Assembly (NCBI GenBank): GCA_047605445.1
Contig: JASGFP010000132.1
Coordinates: 1 to 8,768, forward strand
Length of the DNA stretch: 8,768 nucleotides
Source: JAJXWB01 sp047605445
GTDB lineage: Bacteria > Pseudomonadota > Alphaproteobacteria > Rhizobiales > Beijerinckiaceae
Reading direction: 5' to 3'
Part shown: positions 1-5,575 of the stretch, piece after piece
Layout: every line of letters begins with the position of its first letter
Numbering within the stretch: the stretch's first letter is position 1
Position numbers and translations under genes: made by a program
The notes under the pieces: model-generated
Databases searched by the model: none
Told to the model about the DNA's origin: nothing
The model's input: only the letters and a program-made list of their open reading frames with translations

Positions 1-118
1 CGGCGGCGGGCGGCGGCGGCGCCTTGGGCGGCGTGGCGGGTTGCGTCGCCTGGGCGAAGGCAAGGCCCGGCAGGCCTATCGCGGCGGCGAGTACAAGTGC
101 GCGAAATGCGTTGCGCAT
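1..118 (-). CDS. Secreted Pro/Ala-rich protein, N-terminal part only (3' end outside window)
   Basis: The reading frame starts at the ATG complementary to 116-118 and runs off the left edge after 39 codons. The first 22 residues form a textbook Sec signal peptide: MRNAFR, a hydrophobic core (ALVLAAAIGLPGLAFA) and a likely cleavage site after Ala-Phe-Ala before Gln23. The start is supported by GGGGAGA, complementary to 126-132, 7 nt upstream. What remains of the mature protein is Thr/Pro/Ala/Lys-rich, including four prolines in a row, encoded by GGC/GGG-type repeats on the plus strand. This looks like a flexible linker of an exported, periplasmic or envelope protein. The functional domain lies outside the window, so no function is assigned. 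It is transcribed divergently from the dehydrogenase gene at 396. Confidence 0.72.
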   Translation of the reverse strand, partial: MRNAFRALVLAAAIGLPGLAFAQATQPATPPKAPPPPAA

Positions 119-326
119 GAAAAAATCTCCCCTGGGGCTCCGGTCGCCAAAACGGCCCCGGACCATCCGAGGCTCGTCAATGGCGACGAGAAGTCAACTG
201 CGACATCGCGCAGCGGACGCCTTTATGGAGCGCCCAACCTGTATGGCAGGTGAACGCGGCGCGCGCGAGGCGCGACGACCGAAACCGCTATGCGGCTCGG
301 AATTTCTGCCATGCGGAACTCGATTT

Positions 327-338
327 AATCGCGCGATT
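327..338. promoter_or_regulatory. Perfect 12-bp palindrome, possible operator
   Basis: AATCGCGCGATT is identical to its reverse complement and lies 57 bases before the dehydrogenase start codon. That is a suitable place for a dimeric repressor such as a TetR-type regulator of acyl-CoA genes. No regulator gene is present in the window and no second copy was noticed, so the role is inferred only from symmetry and location. Confidence 0.22.
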
Positions 339-384
339 GACGACAAATGACGAGGGGTGCAATGTCCCGGCCAACCAGAAAAGC

Positions 385-390
385 GAGGAA
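385..390 (+). promoter_or_regulatory. Ribosome binding site fixing the SDR start
   Basis: GAGGAA sits 5 nt before the ATG at 396. This makes 396 the start, rather than the in-frame GTG at 357, which would add 13 residues that do not resemble the family N-terminus. Confidence 0.7.
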
Positions 391-395
391 ACGGA

Positions 396-1319
396 ATGTC
401 CGAGGGCAAGTGCCTTACCGATAAGGTCGTGGTCGTCACCGGCGCAGGACGCGGTATCGGCCGCGCCATCGCCGAACTCTGCGGAGCGCAGGGCGCGAAG
501 GTCGTCGTCAACGACCTTGGCGGCTCAGCCGACGGCGAGGGCGGCGGCGACGCGCATCCGGCGGAGGAAGTCGTCGAGGCCATCCGCAAGGCCGGCGGTC
601 AGGCGGTCGCCAATTTCGATTCCGTGGCCGAGGCCGGGCCCGCCGCCAATATCATCAAGACCGCGATCGATTCCTTCGGCCGCATCGACTGCGTCATCAA
701 CAATGCCGGCATCCTGCGCGACCGCATTTTCCACCGCATGTCGATCGTCGACTTCGAGACGGTCATCAAGGTGCATCTGCTCGGGTCGTTCTACACCTCG
801 CGCGCGGCGGCCAATTACTTCAAGGAGCAGAATTCCGGCTCCTTCGTGCATTTCACCTCGACCTCCGGCCTGATCGGCAATTTTGGCCAGGCGAATTACG
901 CGGCCGCAAAGCTCGGCATCGTCGGCCTGTCGAAGTCCATCGCGCTCGACATGCAGCGCTTCAACGTGCGCTCAAATTGCGTCTCGCCCTTCGCCTGGAG
1001 CCGCCTCATCGGCACCATCCCGACCGAGACGGAGGACGAGAAGGCGCGCGTCGCCAAGATCCAGGCAATGGGTCCGGAGAAGATCGCGCCGCTCTGCGCC
1101 TATCTCGCGTCCGATCTCTCGAAGGACGTCACCGGCCAGATTTTCGCGGTGCGCATGAACGAAATCTACCTGATGAGCCAGTCGCGCCCGATCCGCTCGG
1201 TGCAGCGCACGGACGGCTGGACGCCGCAGACCATCGCCGATCACGCCATGCCGGCGATGAAGGGCAGCTTCTTCAAGCTCGACCGTTCCGCCGACATTTT
1301 CAACTGGGACCCGGTGTAA
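396..1319 (+). CDS. SDR-family 3-hydroxyacyl-CoA dehydrogenase (MFE-2/17beta-HSD4 dehydrogenase-unit type)
   Basis: This 307-residue short-chain dehydrogenase has the full set of family motifs. The nucleotide-binding TGAGRGIG is at residues 15-22, an acidic residue in VNDLGG (Asp40) favours NAD+ over NADP+, NNAG is at 102-105, and the catalytic set is Ser154, Tyr167 and Lys171 (YAAAK). The Asp-Leu-Gly-Gly motif, the Gly/Asp-rich insert after it, and the long C-terminal extension (about residues 250-307, ending in a Phe-Lys-Leu-Asp-Arg...Trp-Asp-Pro segment) match the dehydrogenase unit of peroxisomal multifunctional enzyme type 2. Here it is freestanding, without the hydratase and SCP2 domains. 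The likely reaction is NAD+-dependent oxidation of a 3-hydroxyacyl-CoA to the 3-ketoacyl-CoA in the cytoplasm. The next gene starts 5 nt after its stop, so the two are co-transcribed and probably translationally coupled. Substrate chain or ring type is unknown. Confidence 0.88.
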   Translation: MSEGKCLTDKVVVVTGAGRGIGRAIAELCGAQGAKVVVNDLGGSADGEGGGDAHPAEEVVEAIRKAGGQAVANFDSVAEAGPAANIIKTAIDSFGRIDCVINNAGILRDRIFHRMSIVDFETVIKVHLLGSFYTSRAAANYFKEQNSGSFVHFTSTSGLIGNFGQANYAAAKLGIVGLSKSIALDMQRFNVRSNCVSPFAWSRLIGTIPTETEDEKARVAKIQAMGPEKIAPLCAYLASDLSKDVTGQIFAVRMNEIYLMSQSRPIRSVQRTDGWTPQTIADHAMPAMKGSFFKLDRSADIFNWDPV

Positions 1320-1324
1320 ACGCC

Positions 1325-2767
1325 ATGGCCAAGGGCATTCTCAGATACGGCGCCTATGTGCCGATGCGCCGCCTGCAGCGCAAGGCGATGGTGGCGGCCA
1401 ATTCCTGGTTCAACGGCTCGCTCAAATCGCAAGGCAAGGGCGAGCGCGCCATGGCGAACTGGGACGAGGATTCCGTCACCATGGCGGTCGCCGCCGCGCG
1501 CGACTGTCTCGGGGATTTTTCTCGCGAGAACCTCGCCGCCGTGCATCTGGCCTCCACCACCCTGCCCTTCGCCGACCGCCTCAATGCCGGCATCGTCGCC
1601 GGCGCGCTCAATCTCGCCGAAAGCGTCGCCGGCCACGACCATTCCGCCAGCCAGCGCGCAGGCCTGTCCGCGCTCGCCGACGCTCTCAACGCGACAGGCG
1701 GCCCGGTGCTCGTGACGGCCGCTGAAAAACGCCGCACGAAAGCCGCGAGCCCGCAGGAACTCTCGTCCGGCGACGGCGCCGCCGCACTGCTCGTCGGCGA
1801 AGGCGACGTGGTCGCCGAACTCGTCGCGCAGGCCAGCCGCACCGTCGATTTCGTCGACCATTATCGCGGCGATGGCGTCGCCTACGATTACACCTGGGAA
1901 GAGCGCTGGATCCGCGACGAGGGTTACAACAAGATCGTGCCCGCGACGCTGAAGGACCTGTTCGCCAAGGCCGGCGTCACGGGCGCCGACATCGCGCATT
2001 TTTGCATGCCCTGCACGCTGGCCAAGGTCGCGGGCCCCATCGCGAAGAAAGCCGGCATTGCGGATGCAGCGGTGCGCGACAATCTTGCGGCCGTCTGCGG
2101 CGACACCGGCGCGGCGCATGCTCTCGTCATGTTCGCGCATGCGCTGGAAAGCGCGAAGCCGGGCGAATTGATCCTCGTCGTCGCCTTCGGCCAGGGCTGC
2201 GATGCGCTGCTGTTTCGCGCCACGGACAAGATTGCGTCGGCCAAGCCGGCGCGCGGCGTCTCGGGCTTTCTCGCGCGCCGCCGCGAGGAAACGAATTATC
2301 AAAAATTCCTCGCCTTCAACGACACGATCGAGATGGAGCGCGGCATGCGCTCCGAACTCGACAAGGCGACCGCGCTCTCCTCGCTCTACCGCAACCGCGC
2401 CACGCTGACGGGCTTCGTCGGCGGCAAGTGCAATGTCTGCGGCACGCTGCAGTTTCCCAAGACCAACATCTGCGTCAATCCGAACTGCAACGCTTTTCAC
2501 TCGCAGGAGCCGCAGCCCTTCAGCGATCTCGAAGGCCGCATCATGAGCTATACGGCCGACAATCTCACCTATTCCGCCGATCCGCCGGCCTGCTATGGCA
2601 TGGTGCAGTTCGATGCGGGCGGGCGCGTGATGATCGACTTCACCGACGTCACGCCCGACGACATCGACGTCGGCAAGAAAATGGACATGGTGTTCCGCAT
2701 CAAGGACTACGATGCGCAGCGCAACTTCACGCGCTATTTCTGGAAAGCGACGCCGGCGGCGTCCTGA
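1325..2767 (+). CDS. HMG-CoA-synthase-like protein fused to a zinc-ribbon/OB-fold (DUF35) domain
   Basis: This 480-residue protein has two parts. Residues 1 to about 310 have the thiolase-like fold of HMG-CoA synthases (GILRYGAYVPMRRL at the N-terminus, GDTGAAHAL and AFGQGCD near the end of the domain). Residues about 340-480 are a DUF35 unit. It has a rubredoxin-like zinc ribbon with Cys369, Cys372, Cys383 and Cys388, then an OB-fold stretch. DUF35 proteins bind acyl-CoA and are required partners of certain thiolases. The catalytic residues of HMG-CoA synthase appear replaced: Glu by Thr at about 78 (ASTT where ATES is expected), the nucleophilic Cys by Ser109 (HSASQRAG), and the His of the F-H-x-P motif by Cys227 (FCMP). 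Synthase activity is therefore doubtful, and a scaffold or CoA-binding role with the downstream thiolase is more likely. Databases may label it HMG-CoA synthase. The start at 1325 follows the SDR stop by 5 nt. Its own ribosome binding site is weak, which fits translational coupling. Confidence 0.82.
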   Translation: MAKGILRYGAYVPMRRLQRKAMVAANSWFNGSLKSQGKGERAMANWDEDSVTMAVAAARDCLGDFSRENLAAVHLASTTLPFADRLNAGIVAGALNLAESVAGHDHSASQRAGLSALADALNATGGPVLVTAAEKRRTKAASPQELSSGDGAAALLVGEGDVVAELVAQASRTVDFVDHYRGDGVAYDYTWEERWIRDEGYNKIVPATLKDLFAKAGVTGADIAHFCMPCTLAKVAGPIAKKAGIADAAVRDNLAAVCGDTGAAHALVMFAHALESAKPGELILVVAFGQGCDALLFRATDKIASAKPARGVSGFLARRREETNYQKFLAFNDTIEMERGMRSELDKATALSSLYRNRATLTGFVGGKCNVCGTLQFPKTNICVNPNCNAFHSQEPQPFSDLEGRIMSYTADNLTYSADPPACYGMVQFDAGGRVMIDFTDVTPDDIDVGKKMDMVFRIKDYDAQRNFTRYFWKATPAAS

Positions 2768-2775
2768 CAACGGGC

Positions 2776-2861
2776 CGTCATTGCGAGGAGCGGAGCGACG
2801 AAGCGATCCCCCCTCATGTCTAGACAAGTGGATGGATTGCTTCGCTTCGCTCGCAATGACG
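2776..2861. repeat. Palindromic intergenic repeat (REP/RPE-like element)
   Basis: The left arm (2776-2809) begins CGTCATTGCGAG and ends GATCC. The right arm (2834-2861) begins GGATTGC and ends CTCGCAATGACG. The arms are imperfect inverted copies: the first 12 bases pair exactly, and the left arm carries about six extra bases. A 24-base centre separates them. This type, CGTCATTGCGAG...CTCGCAATGACG, is remembered as a dispersed element common between genes in Bradyrhizobium and relatives. It fills most of the 122-base gap between the fusion gene and the thiolase gene, leaving the thiolase its own ribosome binding site. In RNA it could form a long hairpin that attenuates transcription or protects upstream mRNA from decay. 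Confidence 0.8.
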
Positions 2862-2889
2862 GGCAGGCGACGAAAGCAGGGAGAGAGAC

Positions 2890-4095
2890 ATGGCCCGCGG
2901 CATCAAGGACAAGGTCGCCATCCTCGGCATGGGCTGCTCGAAATTCGGCGAGCGCTGGGACAAGGAAGCCGACGACCTCATGGTCGAGGCCTTCGAGGAA
3001 GCGCTGAAGGACGCGGGCATCGAGAAGAACCAGATCGAGGCCGCATGGTTCTCGACCGCCATCGAGGAGCAGCACGTCGGCAAGTCCGGCACACCGCTCG
3101 CCGTCGCGCTGCGCCTGCCGCAGATCGCGGTGACGCGCGTCGAGAACTTTTGCGCGTCGGGCACCGACGCTTTTCGCGGCGCTGTCTACGCCGTTGCATC
3201 GGGCGCAGCCGACATCGCGCTGGCGCTCGGCGTGGAAAAGCTGAAGGACACAGGCTACGGCGGCCTGCCGCAGCGCGGGCGTGGCGTGCTCAATTCGCAA
3301 TGGTGGGCGAATGCGTCTGCGCCCGGCAATTTCGCGCAGCTCGCCGCCGCATATCGCGCCAAGCACGGCGCGTCGAAAGAAGATCTCAAGCGCGCCATCG
3401 CCCATGTCTCCGTCAAGAGCCACGACAACGGCTCGCGCAATCCCAAGGCGCATCTGCAGAACAAGGTGACGATGGAGCAGGTGCTTGACGCGCCCATCGT
3501 CGCCGAGCCGCTCGGCCTGTTCGATTGCTGCGGCGTGTCCGACGGTTCGGCCTGCGCCATCGTCACCACGCCGGAAATCGCGCGCAGCCTCGGCAAGAAA
3601 GACATCATCAGCGTCAAGGCGTTGCAACTCTCCGTTTCGAACGGCGTGGAGGCGCAGCACAATTCCTGGGACGGCTCCTATTTCGCCACCACGCGCGTCG
3701 CCTCGAAGAAAGCTTATCAGGAAGCCGGCGTCACGAATCCGCGTGAGGAAATCGACCTAATCGAAGTGCACGACTGCTTTTCGGTGACCGAACTCGTCAC
3801 CATGGAAGACCTGCACATTTCGCCGGAAGGCCGCGCCATCCACGACGTCATGGACGGCTTCTACGATCACGACGGCAGGATTCCCTGCCAGATCGACGGC
3901 GGCCTCAAATGCTTCGGCCATCCGATCGGCGCGTCGGGCCTGCGCATGATCTACGAAATGTATCTGCAATTGCAGGGCAAGGCCGGCCCGCGCCAGCGCA
4001 AGGAACTGCCGCGCCTCGGCCTCACCCACAATCTGGGCGGCTTTCCGCACCAGAACGTGTGCTCGATTTCGATCGTCGGACGGCACGAAGGGTGA
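2890..4095 (+). CDS. SCP-x-type thiolase (acetyl-CoA acyltransferase family)
   Basis: This 401-residue protein is a thiolase of the SCP-2/SCP-x subclass, of normal length for the family. The acylated nucleophile is Cys88 in VENFCASGTDAF. The catalytic HDCF motif is at 294-297, with Cys296 as probable acid/base, and the second histidine is His344 in GHPIGASG. The C-terminal THNLGG motif is also present. The usual C-x-G motif of classical thiolases is absent, as is normal for this subclass. The retained HDCF cysteine favours true thiolysis (3-ketoacyl-CoA + CoA to acetyl- or acyl-CoA) over the retro-aldol activity of Ltp2-type relatives. Members of this subclass often need a DUF35 partner, which is supplied here by the preceding gene. 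A strong purine-rich site (GGGAGAGAGAC) directly precedes the ATG, giving independent ribosome loading after the palindromic repeat. Substrate not identifiable. Confidence 0.88.
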   Translation: MARGIKDKVAILGMGCSKFGERWDKEADDLMVEAFEEALKDAGIEKNQIEAAWFSTAIEEQHVGKSGTPLAVALRLPQIAVTRVENFCASGTDAFRGAVYAVASGAADIALALGVEKLKDTGYGGLPQRGRGVLNSQWWANASAPGNFAQLAAAYRAKHGASKEDLKRAIAHVSVKSHDNGSRNPKAHLQNKVTMEQVLDAPIVAEPLGLFDCCGVSDGSACAIVTTPEIARSLGKKDIISVKALQLSVSNGVEAQHNSWDGSYFATTRVASKKAYQEAGVTNPREEIDLIEVHDCFSVTELVTMEDLHISPEGRAIHDVMDGFYDHDGRIPCQIDGGLKCFGHPIGASGLRMIYEMYLQLQGKAGPRQRKELPRLGLTHNLGGFPHQNVCSISIVGRHEG

Positions 4096-4102
4096 CGCTC
4101 CC

Positions 4103-4127
4103 TCCCCTCCCCGCAAGGGGGAGGGGA
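4103..4127. terminator. GC-rich hairpin with GCAA loop; possible terminator or dispersed repeat
   Basis: Starting 7 nt after the thiolase stop, CCCCTCCCC pairs with GGGGGAGGGG around a GCAA tetraloop (4113-4116), giving about ten base pairs with one bulged G at 4121. GCAA is a stable GNRA loop. No U-run follows on the plus strand, so this is not a classical intrinsic terminator. The same CCCTCCCC-GCAA-GGGGGAGGG form is remembered as a frequent intergenic element in Hyphomicrobiales and Sphingomonads. It may end or stabilise the acyl-CoA mRNA before the exporter gene. Confidence 0.5.
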
Positions 4128-4174
4128 ACGCACTTGCGCTTCCCAAACCGGCGTTCGGGCGCCATAGAGAGCGC

Positions 4175-5572
4175 TTGAGCAACGCCGACGACCCCAGCCT
4201 CGCTGCAGCCGAAATTGCGCCAGTCGCGCGCAGACCGATCCCCATCTTCACCCAGGGCTCGACGCTGCGTCATGTGCTGGCGATGACGGCGTCCGGCTCG
4301 ATCGGCCTCGTCGCCGTCTTCGTCGTCGACTTTCTCTCGCTGCTCTACGTCTCGCGACTCGGCGATCCCGTGCTTACCGCCTCCGTCGGTTTCGCATCGC
4401 AGGTCATGTTCTTCGCCATGTCGGTCAACATCGCCATGGCCATCGCCATCTCGGCCACCGTCTCGCGCGCTCTCGGCGCCGGCAAGCGGCCGCGCGCGCA
4501 GCGTTTCGCGGCTTCCGGCCTCGTGCATACGGCATGTTCGGGGATGTTCGTCTCGGCGCTGCTTCTCCTCTTCCGGCATCAGCTTCTGGATCTCATCGGG
4601 GCGCGCGGCGCGGCGCACGAGATCGCGGCGCGTTATCTGCTCATCACCCTGCCTTCCACCTTCCTCATGTCGCTGGGCATGGCGCTGCAAGGCCTCGTGC
4701 GCGCGGTCGGCGATCCGCGCCGCGCCATGTATGTGACGCTGACCGGCGCGATCGTCACCGCCGGTCTCGATCCGCTGCTGATCTTCGGCGCTGGCCTCGG
4801 CATCTACGGCGCGGCCATCGCGACGGTGGTTTCGCGCGTCGTCTTCACGGCGGTCGGCCTTTGGGGCGCGGTGCATGTGCACGGCATCGTCGGCCGCCCC
4901 GAGCGCCGCTCGCTCGTGCGCGACCTAGGCCCGATGATGGCCATCGCCGCGCCCGCCATCCTCACCAACCTCGCCACGCCCGTCGGCAACACCTACGCCA
5001 TGCGCGTCTTTTCGGGCTTCGGCGACGAGACCGTGGCCGCCTTCGCCATCATCGACCGCATCGCGCCCGTCGCCTTTGGCGTGTTGTTCGCGCTCACCGG
5101 CTCCATCGGCCCGATCATCGGCCAGAATTTTGGCGCGGGGCGCTACGACCGCATTCGCCGCGCCATGTTCGACTGTTTCGGCGTTTCGGCCGTCTACGTG
5201 CTCGTCGTCTGGTTCGTTCTCTGGCTCGCCGGCCCGCACATCGCCGCGCTGTTTGGCGCGCAGGGCGCGACGCGCGATCTCGTGCTGTTTTTCTGCGCGG
5301 TGGGTTCGGCCGCATGGCTGGCGCTCGCCGGCCTATTCGTCGCCAACGCGGCCTTCAACAATCTTGGTTATCCGATCCTGGCGACGGTATTCAACTGGGG
5401 CCGCGCGACGCTCGGCACCATTCCCTTCGTCACTTACGGCGCGCATCGCTGGGGGCCGGAAGGCGGCTATGCGGGCGTCATCGCCGGCGCGGCTCTGTTC
5501 GGGACGGCGGCCGTGCTCACCTGCTTCTACGTCACCGCGCAACTCGCCAAACGCGGCCCGCCGAAGGTCTGA
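4175..5572 (+). CDS. MATE-family multidrug/metabolite efflux transporter
   Basis: The 465-residue protein is hydrophobic throughout and has the layout of a MATE exporter: two homologous MatE halves, about 12 predicted membrane helices, inner membrane. The first helix region (SIGLVAVFVVDFLSLLYVSRLGD) and the second-half entry (GPMMAIAAPAILTNLATPVG) are typical. So are the GLVRAVGDPRRAMY and GPIIGQNFGAGRYDR loops, where the latter is the conserved N/QN-x-GAG-type segment. MATE proteins expel organic cations or metabolites in exchange for Na+ or H+. The start is uncertain. TTG at 4175 is chosen because it leaves a normal cytoplasmic tail (about 30 residues) before helix 1. An in-frame GTG at 4274 would begin just inside helix 1. 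Only a weak AGAGAG precedes the TTG. Co-transcription with the thiolase operon is possible, but a hairpin lies between. The stop is 3 nt from the stop of the convergent gene. Confidence 0.86.
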   Translation: MSNADDPSLAAAEIAPVARRPIPIFTQGSTLRHVLAMTASGSIGLVAVFVVDFLSLLYVSRLGDPVLTASVGFASQVMFFAMSVNIAMAIAISATVSRALGAGKRPRAQRFAASGLVHTACSGMFVSALLLLFRHQLLDLIGARGAAHEIAARYLLITLPSTFLMSLGMALQGLVRAVGDPRRAMYVTLTGAIVTAGLDPLLIFGAGLGIYGAAIATVVSRVVFTAVGLWGAVHVHGIVGRPERRSLVRDLGPMMAIAAPAILTNLATPVGNTYAMRVFSGFGDETVAAFAIIDRIAPVAFGVLFALTGSIGPIIGQNFGAGRYDRIRRAMFDCFGVSAVYVLVVWFVLWLAGPHIAALFGAQGATRDLVLFFCAVGSAAWLALAGLFVANAAFNNLGYPILATVFNWGRATLGTIPFVTYGAHRWGPEGGYAGVIAGAALFGTAAVLTCFYVTAQLAKRGPPKV

Positions 5573-5575
5573 CTC

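Larger units (their letters stand above)
119..395. promoter_or_regulatory. Divergent intergenic region, presumed promoters for both flanking genes
   Basis: This 277-base gap separates two genes reading away from each other, so it should carry both promoters. No convincing -35/-10 pair could be picked out on either strand. Two symmetrical motifs stand out: a perfect 12-base palindrome AATCGCGCGATT at 327-338, and ACCTG-N5-CAGGT at 237-251. Either could be an operator, but the evidence is symmetry and position alone. Short reading frames crossing the gap lack ribosome binding sites and look like chance openings in GC-rich DNA. Confidence 0.4.

Noticed and set aside
1..23. GGC-rich tandem repeat as a microsatellite or regulatory repeat
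   Set aside because: It lies in frame within the minus-strand secreted protein, where it encodes Pro/Ala residues of a linker.
237..251. Possible lux-box (ACCTG...CAGGT) for quorum-sensing control
   Set aside because: The half-sites are separated by 5 bases, not the 10 of a lux box, and no LuxR/LuxI gene is in the window. Kept only as a generic inverted repeat.
1241..2827. A 528-codon open frame on the minus strand opposite the HMG-CoA-synthase-like fusion
   Set aside because: Its translation is Arg/Ala/Gly/His-rich with no recognisable motif, and it mirrors a plus-strand gene with clear family motifs and zinc cysteines. Long antisense frames are expected in such GC-rich coding DNA.
2776..2861. 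CRISPR repeat, insertion-sequence end or attachment site
   Set aside because: There is only one pair of inverted arms, with no regular direct repeats or spacers, no transposase or integrase, and no visible target duplication. It fits a REP-like intergenic palindrome better.
2734..3660. A 308-codon minus-strand open frame opposite the thiolase
   Set aside because: It runs through the palindromic repeat and lies opposite conserved thiolase motifs, and its composition is typical of a shadow frame.
4022..4882. A 286-codon minus-strand frame opposite the exporter, and a 355-codon plus frame at 4534-5601
   Set aside because: Both overlap the MATE gene, which has coherent membrane helices and family loops. 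The alternatives are His/Arg/Asp-rich without motifs.
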